From contig BFEA01000013.1 in NCBI GenBank assembly GCA_003427395.1, positions 4,751,907 to 4,786,054 on the forward strand: 34,148 bases of DNA, written 5' to 3'. The notes below the pieces were generated by a model. The model ran no database searches, was not told where the DNA came from, and worked only from the letters and a program-made list of their open reading frames with translations. Positions 1-9,995 of the stretch are shown piece by piece (position 1 is the stretch's first letter; the number at the start of each line of letters is the position of its first letter). The DNA comes from Chara braunii (Eukaryota; Streptophyta; Charophyceae; Charales; Characeae). The translations under genes were made by a program, and so were the position numbers.

Positions 1-9
1 TTTATTGGG

Positions 10-13
<4 letters not shown>

Positions 14-87
<74 letters not shown>
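14..87. repeat. (GA)n microsatellite
   Basis: Uninterrupted GA dinucleotide tract of roughly 37 units at the left edge of the window. Arg-Glu or Leu-Ser repeat reading frames across it are by-products of the dinucleotide and are not genes. Confidence 0.97.
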
Positions 88-89
<2 letters not shown>

Positions 90-424
90 TTGGCGACATT
101 GGGATTCAGACTCGACATTGGACAGAAACGTTGTGGGGGACTATTTGGGAGTGATATCAGCGACATTTGGGTTGACGACATTCTCATCTCATCCCCCACT
201 CTCCTTCGTCTCTTCCCCCTCCTCCTCATCTGTGTATGAGCTGTGCCTGGCGCCTTCGTCCTTGTGTGTGGCGCCAGGCCATTCACACCGTGATGATGAT
301 GATGATGTATGTCCAGTCTGCATTTCGACATTGATTGAGTCTGATTGTTGGTATTCCAGTCTTCCGCTGTGCTATCTTGCTCTATCTGTGAGAGGTCGGT
401 TCTTGGTTCTGGTCTGTACCATCT
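88..424. other. Unassigned flank left of element A, with one perfect hairpin
   Basis: No supportable gene. The stretch holds a short GAT run near 292-307 and a perfect 10-bp inverted repeat (GCCTGGCGCC at 245-254, GGCGCCAGGC at 270-279, 15-nt loop). It lies just outside the left LTR of element A and would be the insertion-site flank. Confidence 0.6.
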
Positions 425-1412
425 TGGTATGTGACATCCTCACTACTCGACACATTGAGCACACACACACACATTGAGAGGTCACACGAAATCCACACTG
501 GAGTCCAGAGATGTAAAGTCCAGATATGCGCAGCTTAGAAAGTTACAACAAATTATCATATTAAACAGTTTCGGAGTTCCAGTCACCAAGCGCTCAACTG
601 CGCAGATTTCAGCAACCCAATATCAGCATCCTCATCTAAGGTAGGTGACTCTCTTCTCTCTCTCTCTCTCTGTCCTCCCCCCCTCTCTCTGTCTCTCTGT
701 CTTCTTCATGCATGCACTTACTCTCTCCCTCTCTCTCTCTACGGGAGGATCTTGACTCTGAATACATCCGCTGCTACTCAGCTCTGTCTCCTATCACTAG
801 CTATGCGGCCATGGCCGCCTTCCCTCTCAGTGCAGCACTGCCCAGCAGGGCCCTCGTGCATGCCACTCGCAGATAGCGCACAAGCGCTTCAGCAGCACTT
901 CCACACTTCTCACGAATGAGCATTCTCCCTGAAATGTGGCTGGCCAGTCCTTATATTGACTTGGACTGAGCCTCAACTCGTCCCAGCCTCTGCTTCCTTT
1001 GGCTTGACTTGGACCCCGTACCACATGCCCATGGTCTGCTTGCTTCAGAATGTCAAGGCCTGGTACTTTCCCGAATTTTCATTGGTGTCCTGCTGCTTGG
1101 GTATGTGAGTCACGACTTTTCACCTGTGGCACATGACTTTTGACTGTGGAATGTGACTCTTGCCTCTGGGACACGTTTTGCCTGGAGAAGTGTCCTTTGC
1201 CTGTGGGATATGACTTTTCAATATGAGACGTGACTTTTGCTTATAGAATGCAACCTTTGCCTCTGGGATGTGACTGTTCACCGGGTGCCTGTTGGACTTG
1301 ACTCCTAAGGTACCCGACTGTGCCTTTCTGAACTGGCCGACTTGGCCTCCCTTGGCCTGAGACCTTGACCCTGAAATTTGAATTTGGGGTGTGCATCGCG
1401 AAATGCCTTTCA
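425..1412 (-). repeat. 3' LTR of element A (left copy)
   Basis: A direct-repeat partner of 7694-8446, similar from the left boundary to 1193. On the minus strand it would begin TGAAAGGC at 1412 and end in CA at 425, giving the canonical TG...CA. The right limit is set by a purine run on the minus strand (1413-1422) immediately before the TG, as expected for a polypurine tract. It contains a short CA run (about 460-472), pyrimidine-rich stretches (652-745) and a 20-bp minisatellite (1114-1291). The left boundary could be 432 instead of 425. About 0.99 kb long. Confidence 0.75.
1114..1291. repeat. 20-bp minisatellite in the LTR of element A
   Basis: About nine degenerate units near GACTTTTGCCTGTGGGATGT start at 1114, 1135, 1155, 1175, 1194, 1212, 1232, 1252 and 1272. 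Only the first four units appear in the other LTR (8367-8446), whose similarity stops inside the fourth unit. Confidence 0.85.
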
Positions 1413-1422
1413 CTCTCTCCGG
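1413..1422 (-). promoter_or_regulatory. Probable polypurine tract of element A
   Basis: The minus strand reads CCGGAGAGAG directly before the TG that would start the 3' LTR. In LTR retrotransposons a purine run here primes plus-strand DNA synthesis. The assignment rests on position and composition only. Confidence 0.5.
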
Positions 1423-1492
1423 CCTAATTTCGAGGTCCTCCAAGAAAGTTACAATTTTTATCGATCAACTATATTGATTCCTCTCCTAGCTC

Positions 1493-1600
1493 TTACTGAT
1501 AGTAAGACACTATGCGCGGTGCTGTCTCGATTAGCTGATCTCTAGTAAACCAACGATCCTCCGAAGACTCTTGATACGCAAATCTAACCTTATACTATTG
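1493..1600 (-). pseudogene. Chromodomain-like C-terminus of element A integrase
   Basis: A short minus-strand frame ending in a TAA at 1493-1495 reads a tail containing SSEDRWFTRDQLIET. It closely parallels the HTEDRWFTRKELMKT stretch of element B, which is the end of a chromodomain (the usual motif is near DNTWEPxxxL). In chromoviruses this module follows the integrase and is thought to direct integration to modified chromatin. The N-terminal half is not readable here because the intervening sequence (1605-1917) is duplicated by an adapter artefact and out of frame. Assignment is by similarity to element B and motif, not a full domain match. Confidence 0.55.
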
Positions 1601-1604
1601 CTGG

Positions 1605-1917
1605 GGCCTACCCCTGCGTTCCGATCTGAAAAGATCCTGGGAGACGATGCGGTCCATGTTATATTTGCTTTTATATTAGAAGGAATCATAGATCTTCGAG
1701 ACGGAAACAGGTCATACTAACACAAGGGAGCAACTTAGAGGCTGTCTCTTATACACATCTAGATGTGTATAAGAGACAGGGCCTACCCCTGCGTTCCGAT
1801 CTGAAAAGATCCTGGGAGACGATGCGGTCCATGTTATATTTGCTTTTATATTAGAAGGAATCATAGATCTTCGAGACGGAAACAGGTCATACTAACACAA
1901 GGGAGCAACTTAGAGGC
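1605..1917. other. Assembly artefact: duplicated 138 bp around a Tn5 mosaic-end junction
   Basis: The segment 1605-1742 is repeated identically at 1780-1917 (offset 175). Between them lie two back-to-back copies of the 19-bp Tn5 mosaic end, CTGTCTCTTATACACATCT (1742-1760) and its reverse complement (1761-1779). That is the circularisation junction of Nextera mate-pair libraries. The real genome very likely has one copy of the 138 bp and no mosaic end. The artefact falls between the integrase C-terminal region and the chromodomain of element A. Confidence 0.97.
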
Positions 1918-3573
1918 ATGGAACACCGGATCAGTGTGTAAATGAGGAGGAATCTCAACAACGTACGAAGGACCATCCACATCACCAATTACGTTGAGAA
2001 TCTGCTACGGTCCCCTATACGCAGGCAATAACTTCTGCGAGATGTTATCCTCTGGGAGAAACTGTGTAGACTTTACCCAGACCAGATTCCCTACAACAAA
2101 CTGCGAAGGTCTGCGGTGTTTATTTGCTTGTTCTATCATCTGATGCTCCGCCTTTCTGATGTTTTTCCTTACCTTCTCTAAGTCTTTCTCATACTGCATA
2201 GCGAACTCCCTAGTCCCTGGTGGAAGACTTTGCACTTGATCAGGGTTCAGACAGTCAATGGGCCTGCGTGGGCACCAACCCAAATGCAGTTCAATGGGTG
2301 TTCTTGTTGTAGCCAAATGCACAGAATTGTTATAGGAACTAGCGACCTTAGCTAGATGCTCATCCCAGTCAACCTGATCTGGCCGAATGTACATACGTAG
2401 CACTTGCTACAGCACTTCGTTCATTTGCTCGGTCTGTCCGTTTGTCTCAGGATGTCTACCTGAAGACATAGTCAGTTTGGACTCATAGACACTCATGCGC
2501 TGTTGCCAGTGCTCGCCCGTGAATTGTAGATCGCTATCACTTACAATAGTCAATGGATGCCCGTAGTCTTTTAATCAATGATTAAGGAACTCTCGCATTA
2601 CTAAATTTGTTCTAGCTTCAGCAGGCAGTGGCACAAAAACAGCAAACTTGCTAAATCTTTCCACTATCACCAGAACCTGGTTCTTTCCATTCCTACTTCT
2701 CAGCTTAGTGTCCATAAAGTCTATAGACATAGAGTCTATGGGATCCGACGGTATAGGCAGTGGTCTAAGTAAACCAACGGGAGGCTGCATGGAACTCTTG
2801 ATTCTCTGACATACTTCGCAGCCCTGAACATAGGCTATACAATCATGTTTCATTCCAGCCCATGTATAGGAACGTAGAAGGTTAGCGTATGTTTTCGTCC
2901 AACCGAAGTGTCCCTCAGTGTCGTGACATTCCCCGAGGATTATATTGTGAGTCTCTTCATTGTTTGGTATACACAATCTGTCGTGCACGTCCGTCCTCTC
3001 AAACAATAGTCCCTGGGTCACTCTATAATCCGAAACTTCGTGCGGTGCCATCTGCACTTTGTTAATCAACTGACTATAGACTGGATCACTAGCATCGGCG
3101 GACCTAATCTTCTCTTGCAATCCGGCGCCTGCGTCTAAGTATGTTACTATGGCACCGAAAAAGTCAGCCCGTCTACTTAGCGGACCAGCAACAACGTTAT
3201 ATTTCCCTTTTACTGACTTCAGTTCAAAGTCAAATTGGTCAATCTCCCCAACCCATCTTGTCAACTTAGGTGTCATTCTACCTTGGGTCTTGAGCTAGCG
3301 AAGAGTCTCATGATCTGAATAAACTTTCAAATGCCGTCCTAGGAGATAATGTCACCAATGGTTCAAGGTTTCTCTAAGAGCAAACAACTCCCTCTCGTAT
3401 GTAGAAGCAGCGACCTTCTCACGAGGGAGTCTACAAGACATGAACTCAACAGGTCTGTACCCATTTCCATCGTTCTGTTGGAGTACAACACCTATCCCGT
3501 ATTCACTGGCGTCGGTGGTCACTATAAACGGCAAGGGCGAACCAGCGATCTTAAAAACCAAGTACTCTATCAA
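1918..3573 (-). pseudogene. RNase H and integrase of element A, interrupted by stops
   Basis: One minus-strand frame runs from RNase H (3573 to about 3190; TTDASEYGIG near its start holds the first catalytic Asp) into integrase. The integrase zinc finger is HDTEGH followed by CEVC, a normal H2C2. The catalytic core shows Asp in SIDFMD, Asp in the SDSDLQFTGEHW stretch and Glu in NGQTEQMN, so the DD-E residues are present. The C-terminal region (2005-2403) contains WVKSTQF and KLLPAYRGP and continues past a TAG to a PVFHASKLLP motif near 1917. In-frame stops lie at 3295-3297 (TAG), 2575-2577 (TGA), 2407-2409 (TAG) and 2005-2007 (TAG). The enzyme would insert element cDNA into chromosomes, but this copy cannot make it. 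Confidence 0.9.
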
Positions 3574-3607
3574 GCACTTCTTCAGACACTTAAAGGCTGA
3601 AGTACAG

Positions 3608-4762
3608 TCATTGTCCCATTTCCAGACTCTCTTTCCTCAACAGCCTACGCAACGGAGCAGCTATTAGCTTATTACAGTAAAGTTCCTCATGAACTTGTGG
3701 TAATAGTTGGTCAGACCAAGGAACGATCGTAGTTCCGAGCGTACGCGGTGTCGGCCAATCTCTGATTGTTGTTGTCTTAGCGTCCTCCGGTTTAATTCCA
3801 TCTCCGGCTAACAGATGTCCCAAGTACAACACCTAACGCTTGGCACATTCACACTTCTTCGGGTTCGACTTAAACTCGGCTTCGCGCAACTTACTTCGCA
3901 CTAAACGTAAGAGTTTTTCGTGTTCTTCTAGCGACTTGCTGAAAATCAAGATATCATCTAAATATACAACAACAAATTTGTCTAACCAATCGCAGAAGAG
4001 TTCATCCATACAACGCTGGAAAGTAGCAGGGGCGTTAGTCAACCCAAACGACATGACCACAAACTTGTAGTGGTCATATCGAGTTCTGAAGGTCGTTTTG
4101 TGTTGATCCTCAGGCAACACCTCGATCTGATGGTAACCCGATTTCAAATTTATCTTCAAGAAAAACTTGCAACCCTGCACTCTATCCAAAAGGTCATCTA
4201 TCCGCGGTAATGGCTCTGCATTCTTCATGGTTATCGCATCGAGTCCCCGATAGTCTATACACATACACAGATCGCTTTGTTTCTTTGGTACAAACAAGAC
4301 CGGTGCACCATATGGCGAAGAACTTGGCTTAATCCACCCTTTCTCTATCGACTCATCCAACTGTCTACGCAGCTCATCGAACTCTTTGGGAGACATCCGA
4401 TAGATGGGGCCCTTGGGAATCCAGCTACCAGGTTCTATGTCTATCCAGTGCTTGGTCTCCCTCTCCACCACTCCACTTGGGGCCTTTCCCACGTCAATGA
4501 ACTCGTCTAACAGACTCTGCAATGAGTCTGCATATTAGGTGGTATAAACATTTCTTCCTTTTTTACCTTCACGAACCGGTCGCACATAAGCAACAAACAC
4601 CTGTTCAGCACGGTCATTCTTGACCACGTGTCTGGCGAACGCGGGGGCACTCATACAATAAATGGACAAAATACTCTCCACGTCGGACGCATGATATAAA
4701 CGCAACTTTTTCTTCCCTCCTGTGGGAGTGGGCAGCCAACGCTCGTGCTTGCCCATCTTCAT
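3608..4762 (-). pseudogene. Reverse transcriptase of element A, interrupted by stops
   Basis: The minus-strand frame holds the N-terminal RT motif (MSPKEFDELRRQL), fingers (APVLFVPKK, CIDYRGLD), [10 protein letters not shown], the palm motif GYHQI, FGLTNAPATFQ, and the catalytic YLDD box at 3953-3964. The thumb and connection follow with VLYLGHLLAGDG. The copy carries a TAA at 4535-4537 upstream of the RT core and a TAG at 3833-3835 just before the VLYLGH motif. It changes frame relative to RNase H in 3574-3607. All catalytic residues I can check are intact, which suggests loss of function by nonsense and indel decay and not by change of the active site. Confidence 0.92.
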
Positions 4763-4871
4763 ATCAGGATACGCAGCGTTCTGTTTCTAATATCATGTCA
4801 AAAGGAAAACTATCCTCCACTAAGAATGTCAGGGAGTGCAGGTTTTTCTCTACTTTGCCCCCTGCCTCCAA

Positions 4872-5108
4872 TCAGAAGTATGCCTTAACCCCTTCAACAT
4901 ATTCATATACTATCATCTCTTTATTTTCGGCCAATTTACTGATGACCAACTCATCTAACTTCTCCACCTTCATACCTAGGTGCATCTTCTCCAAACCTCT
5001 TCTACTTATATAACTGCGCGTTGACCCATTGTCTACTAATGCGCCTATTCTTTCACTACTCACCTCTACATCGGCTATTATTAGCTGCCCTTTCAACTTC
5101 TTCTTCAT
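4872..5108 (-). pseudogene. Retropepsin-type aspartic protease fragment of element A
   Basis: A 78-residue frame between gag and RT with a hydrophobic strand followed by ALVDNGSTRSYIS (Asp at residue 26). This matches the retropepsin active-site loop ALxDSGSTxxxIS, except that the residue after the catalytic Asp is Asn instead of Ser or Thr. It would cleave the Gag-Pol polyprotein. The frame differs from both gag and RT, so at least two frameshifts separate them. Asn in the DxG motif may be an inactivating change or a family variant; the sequence alone does not decide. Confidence 0.75.
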
Positions 5109-5325
5109 TCCGGCCCAAGTGCGGCGACGAGTGATCAGCTCATCACCAATGCTTTCGAGGGAACCACCAGAGGTCCTAACACAAGCAACCTCTTGCTAGG
5201 CGGGGGCCTACATCAGTCTCTTCCATTGGGATCTTCGGACAGGAGGGTGTCTCTTCAACACGCACTTCTGTCTTCTTGTCAGAGTTCGAAGTCCCTGTAG
5301 AGGCTATTCCTTTTGGGTATCTGTA

Positions 5326-6711
5326 TTATGGACAGAAGGGAACTATGTGGTCGGGGTCACCACATTTAAAACATTGGTGGGCCTTGTGACGGTCTTCCCA
5401 GACCGTCTCGTTTATACCCATCTCTTCCCAAGGTTTGCCTGCAGCTATCCCCGGGTGTGTTGGGTACAATCGCCAATTTTTGCCTCTACCTCTACCCCTT
5501 ATGAAGGGAGAACCTCTACCACCTTGCGAGGGACCATAACCCTTGCCTCCCACGTAGTAGCTACCTTCGCCACCACCCCTCTGGGCAGCGGTTCCTCGAC
5601 CTCCAACTCGTCCTCGGCCTCCTCTACCTCGGCCTCTACCTTGTCGCCCTTCCCCACGGGCTGCAACTGCCATATAGTCCCGTACTTGGCTGTTGTTCTC
5701 GTCATCTAGACCACAGTCTATCTGGTCATAGGGTAAGGACTCTACACCTCCTTCTTTGAAGGTGCCCAACAGATTGTCCTTCCCCTCTATGCTACCGGAT
5801 ATAGTCTTATTCTTCCATCACTTACCAGCCTGCAGATCCTTCCAATAGTGGCAATAGTTTGCCTCTTGCAGAAGCCCGGTATGATCTACAACTATCTTGC
5901 TGAATTTCTCATAGGTCATTCCCTCGTCCTTAGTACAGGGATATAACTGGTCTTGAGGGGTTTTGGCAACGCTCTAGCAAAGTTTTTCAAGATTTGAGTG
6001 GGGGCCTGTCCGTATTCCAGACATTGCAACAGCTCGTTCATAGTGGCCTTGAGTGCCGACGCACTCGTCCACTTGCGGTCGCTAATGTTAAGGATGACGA
6101 ACTCGGTACGACGAGCTAAGTTTTTATCCTCGAAGCGGTCCTTCAAGGCCGTGAACAAGTCGTCAATCCTAGTGCATTGTGAATATTGCACCATCGAGGT
6201 GCATCCGGCCTCTTTCACTAACGAGATAGTGAAGCTTGATGTGTCTCCCCCTAAGCACAAACTTGCCATCAGTATGCGGTCCCAATATGGAATCAACTGC
6301 GCGTACAAGTACGTGTACATCGCTGCCTCCCAATGAAAAATGCTCTACTCCTTCCCAGTGTATGTCCAAGGGAGTTTTACCTTCATCTTCCCCCTTCACT
6401 CTCCTCCCTCGGACTTGCCTTCCTCACCTTTCTTTCCTCCATCCTTTTTGGGACCCCTTTGCTTTCTTGTCATCATCCCCATCGTTGCCACCATCTCCAC
6501 CCCCGCCACCGCCACCTATCTGAACTGCAGTAATGGTGTTAGTCAGTTTCTGAGTGAAGATATCGTCTAATTGGTGTGCATATTGTAGGACCCTATGATC
6601 CACTTGGTTGAATGATGCACTAAGGTACTTGTTCCAGACCTCATGGTTACACTCATATCGCTTGCTCGGTGGAATCCTAGGGGGAATAGAAATTGGAGAA
6701 GGGGACCCCAT
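5326..6711 (-). pseudogene. gag of element A, frameshifted
   Basis: Three successive minus-strand frames. 6424-6711 is a Pro-rich N-terminus leading to a Gly/Asp/Lys-rich stretch. 5916-6399 is the retrotransposon gag (capsid-like) core with HWEGVEHF/HWEAAMYTYLY near its start and LFTALKDRFED. 5326-5769 is an Arg-Gly-rich (RGRGRGGRGR) segment ending in the zinc knuckle CFKCGDPDHIVPFC (CX2CX4HX4C). These make the nucleocapsid that coats element RNA. A TGA at 6424-6426 and shifts near 6320 and 5800 break it. The frame continues leftward past the TAA at 5326 as a linker to the protease. A possible start lies near 6711 or 6770. Confidence 0.82.
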
Positions 6712-6770
6712 AACATGGACAGGGTCAACATAGCAAACATCGCGTAATCATCCATGGTTACTAAAGGCAT

Positions 6771-7681
6771 GGGTATCTAGCCTCCACCTCCTCACCATGT
6801 AGACCTCACCCTCAACACTTAAACTACCTAATCTAGATTGGAGTCTGACATGAGTTCTTCCCCTGCCATAGTGTCACTGCAACTACCTTGTCAGGCTGGT
6901 GGGCAACCAACAACTTAAGGTCAGCCAGCAAGGACCTTAGGAATTATTTAACGACACAGACAGGACGTCGTGCCCACCAGGAACTGAAGGTTCGCTCTCA
7001 AGACTTACAGCTCCTTACTGCGTCAACATCGGATCAGTCGCATGCCGATCAATATCGGTCTTAGGTCTATACGAGTTGTTTTACGAGCGCGCGTTGCTCA
7101 TGCCCAGGCTCCCTACTTTACGGGTGATACATCCATTTGTCGAGCTTCTAACCTAGACACTACCTACGTCATGCATATATGTCTGACTAGATGCTGACTC
7201 AAGACAAAATCAAATATGACACCACGTGTTCTTGTCCAGCAACAGCGACACCAAGATGTGGGAAGGTACCATGACTCTCATTCATTCATCAAGAGCAGAT
7301 GCAGGGCTTAGGGGGCTGATGCACTTCACTTGTGAACGTTCCCTCGATGAAGCTCCTCGACGCTCCTCACACGCAGGTACGTAATCACCTTCCCCCAACC
7401 TGGCCACTTCCTCTTCGGCCTACAACCCCTATATCCTGTCTCTTATACACATCAAGATGTGTATAAAGAGCAGATGCAGGGCTTAGGGGGCTGATGCACT
7501 TCACTTGTGAACGTTCCCTCGATGAAGCTCCTCGACGCTCCTCACACGCAGGTACGTAATCACCTTCCCCCAACCTGGCCACTTCCTCTTCGGCCTACAA
7601 CCCCTATATCAGACTCCAAATCTCATATCGTCGGCCTTAATCTTGCCAGCGTTCATCACCAGCGGATGGAGCGAGTACCAC
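6771..7681 (-). other. Leader region of element A between PBS and gag
   Basis: No supportable gene. By position this is the transcribed leader of element A. It contains the second adapter artefact (7291-7610), so its true length is about 175 bp shorter. Confidence 0.6.
7291..7610. other. Assembly artefact: duplicated 145 bp around a degraded Tn5 mosaic-end junction
   Basis: The segment 7291-7435 is repeated identically at 7466-7610, again at an offset of 175. The 30 bp between (7436-7465) read CTGTCTCTTATACACATC followed by AAGATGTGTATA, a Tn5 mosaic end and a partly lost reverse complement. The minus strand translates to LYTHLDVYKRQ, a peptide I know as a recurrent signature of this adapter in draft genomes. 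Confidence 0.96.
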
Positions 7682-7692
7682 CTCTGATACCA
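7682..7692 (-). promoter_or_regulatory. Primer-binding site of element A (initiator tRNA-Met type)
   Basis: The minus strand reads TGGTATCAGAG, the usual plant retrotransposon PBS complementary to the 3' end of initiator tRNA-Met. It lies one base from the end of the 5' LTR (TGG on the plus strand at 7694), as expected. Confidence 0.88.
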
Positions 7693-7693
7693 A

Positions 7694-8446
7694 TGGCATT
7701 GATCCTCACTACTCGACACCTTGAGCACACACACACATTCAGAGGTCACACAAAGTCCACATTGGAGTCCAGAGATGCAAAGTCCAGATATGAGCAGCTT
7801 AGAAAGTTCCAACAAATTATCGTATTAAACAGTTTCAGAGTTTCGGTCACCAAACGCTCAACGACGCAGATTTCAGCAGCCCAATACCAGCATTCTCATC
7901 TAAGGTAGGTGACTCTCTTCTCTCTCTCTCTTTGTCTTCTTCATGCATGCGCGTTACTCTCTCCCTCTACTCTCTCCCCCTCTCTCTCTCTACTGGACGA
8001 TCTTGACTCTAGATACATCCACTGCTACTCAGCTCTGTCTCCTATCACTAGTTATGCGGCTATGGTCACCTTCCCTCTCAGCGCAGCGCTGCCCAGCAGG
8101 GCTCTCGCGCATGCCACTCACAGATAGCGCACAAGCGCTTCAGCAACACTTCCACACTTCTCACGAATAAGCATTCTCCCTGAAATGTGGCTGGCCAGTC
8201 CTCATATTGACTTGGACTGAGCCTCAACTTGTCCCAACCTCTGCTTCCTTTGGCTTGACTTGGACCCGGTACCACATGCCCATGACCTGCTTGCTTCAGA
8301 ATGTCAAGGCCTAGTACTTTCCCGAATTTTCGTTGGTGTGCTGCTGCTTGGGTTTGCGAGTCACGACTTTTCACCTGTGGCACATGACTTTTGACTGTAG
8401 AATGTGACTCTTGCCTCTGGGACACGACTTTTGCCTGGAGAAGTGT
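7694..8446 (-). repeat. 5' LTR of element A, truncated
   Basis: Direct repeat of 425-1193 with many point differences, carrying the same CA run, pyrimidine-rich stretch, and start of the 20-bp minisatellite. Similarity ends abruptly at 8446 inside the minisatellite. The distal part, which would hold the LTR promoter side, is missing or has been replaced by unrelated sequence. Confidence 0.85.
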
Positions 8447-9592
8447 TATGAACATGATTGTCCGTTGAAATTTTATCAACGCTCACTCACAGGAACTCCC
8501 ATACACGCCCATACATGCACAGAAGGAAGGGGAGAGGTAGTGGAGGGTCACACCGCCCAACAGGAAGAACGCAGCGGAAGACTCAGAGGAGCAACGTAAC
8601 AGGACACACAAAACTGTGGATTCTCTCCACACAAATCCCAACAATCATTCATAGAAGACAACCGAGTGATCACAGCCAGAAATCAATGAAGAGATGACAA
8701 CTCAAACACAGTACTACAACTGTTTATTAAACTCAGAGCATCGTTTTCTCTGAATAACCTCAGATCCCTGTTGCGCTACCCTTAGAGGGGTAGCGCCTCA
8801 ACTCCACCTTCACAGAGCAGTTAAAAATAGCACCAGAACCCCAGGTAACACCTAGCGCCACCCTGACATCCAACTCAATGGCCTGTGCCAAGATGAAGCA
8901 GGCTCCCAGAGCCAATCGCCACCCAGATGATGAAGAAGAAGCTCAACGTCAACAGTCCCTGATGAAGATGAAGTCCAGATGATGATATCCTCTGAGAAGA
9001 CGCAGCTATGGCTGCATCGCCATTGGGACCCTACTTCTGAGGAGGGTCAACAGTGCACCACATGCTCCAACGCATCAGACCTCTGATAGCCCAGACCGCT
9101 TTGACTTCCAGAGAGTCAAAGCGGACAGCGTTGACCCCAATCTGGTCAGCGCTCTGAAGGTCTAGCTATGTCCGCCGTCTCCCACACCGGAATCAGCAAC
9201 CACGACCTGATACCGTGTGCGCAGCAACCTCCACCACGAAGTGTTAACTGCCAAAAGCCCAGGACCGATGTCCCCATCCTATCTATACCCTAGACTAGCC
9301 TAGACACGACCTAGACCGGATTGACTGGCCGACCGGTACCGTTTCTGTTCCGGCCTCTAGGGCCTCTCCCTACCCGGCTATAGGCTATAGGACCGTCTAT
9401 CAGCGTAGGCCCATTGGGCCTGTCTATCCTCGGGGTAGCCCGGGTCTGCTATTCGCAGATAGGGTAACTGTAGGAAATCTGAGTTAGTACTGGGCCGATA
9501 TCTCCTATATTTACAAATATGTCCCTCGCGAATTTTCCTTACAGGTAGGACTCTCGGTTAGCCCGCAGCCAAACAAAATTACGAATCTGTCC
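8447..9592. other. Unassigned; possible 3' region or LTR of element B
   Basis: No supportable coding sequence. It sits downstream of element B on the minus strand, where a 3' untranslated region and LTR would lie, but no second copy is in the window to prove it. It holds two perfect hairpins, GCGCTACCC/GGGTAGCGC (8773-8796, 6-nt loop) and CCGCTTTGACT/AGTCAAAGCGG (9096-9124, 7-nt loop). Confidence 0.45.
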
Positions 9593-9995
9593 CTACCTAT
9601 GGTACAACCTTGTCTGAGAGAGGCTACAGGCAACCTGGAACCAGCGAGTCATTGCAGACCTACCCTCCCCCGGAGCGAGGACCTTAACAGACTTTGCTGT
9701 TTTCATAAGCTCCTTGCGAGTGAACCAACGATCCTCAGTATGGGGCTGGTAAAGAGACTTCACAAGGTACTCCTTATCCGGGCCTGTACCATACTCATCC
9801 TCAACGTTTTCCACCTCATATCCCTTCCTAGGGATCGGGGGACCAAATTGAGGAGGCTTGTCTGGAAATGCATTAGCTGGGATAAACGGCAACAGCTTGG
9901 ATGCATGAAAGACAGGGTAGGTTTGTAGATGCAGCGGGACATCCACGTGATAAGATGGCGGTCCTGAGGGATGCATAGACGTACCTCTCCTCTGC
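9593..9995 (-). pseudogene. Integrase C-terminal region with chromodomain, element B
   Basis: The frame contains TYPVFHASKLLPF, the conserved motif at the end of Ty3/gypsy integrase. It is followed by a chromodomain: GYEVENVEDEY, then DKEYLVK, then EDRWFTRKEL. These correspond to YEVExIL, YLVKWKGY and TWEPxxxL of the family. Chromodomains on integrases bind methylated histone tails and steer insertion to heterochromatin. The usual aromatic WKGY is altered to SLYQ here, so histone binding may be lost or different. Upstream the frame joins abruptly to the start of integrase (see 9990-10443). Confidence 0.85.

Larger units (their letters stand above)
425..8446 (-). mobile_element. Element A: decayed Ty3/gypsy chromovirus-type LTR retrotransposon
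   Basis: Minus-strand element. From right to left it has a truncated 5' LTR (7694-8446), a PBS (7682-7692), a leader, gag, protease, RT, RNase H, integrase, a chromodomain-like tail, a probable polypurine tract (1413-1422) and a 3' LTR (425-1412). The order protease-RT-RNase H-integrase is that of Ty3/gypsy. The coding region is broken by several in-frame stops and frameshifts, so the copy is dead. Two stretches (around 1742-1779 and 7436-7465) carry sequencing-adapter junctions with flanking duplications, so the true element is shorter than the coordinates suggest. The 5' LTR stops inside its minisatellite, so no target-site duplication can be checked. Confidence 0.9.

Noticed and set aside
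2-331. His-rich and Leu-Ser-repeat open frame on the minus strand
   Set aside because: It reads through the GA and GAT microsatellites; no domain.
7385-7582. Minus-strand 65-codon open frame
   Set aside because: It runs through the adapter junction and includes its translated signature LYTHLDVYKRQ.
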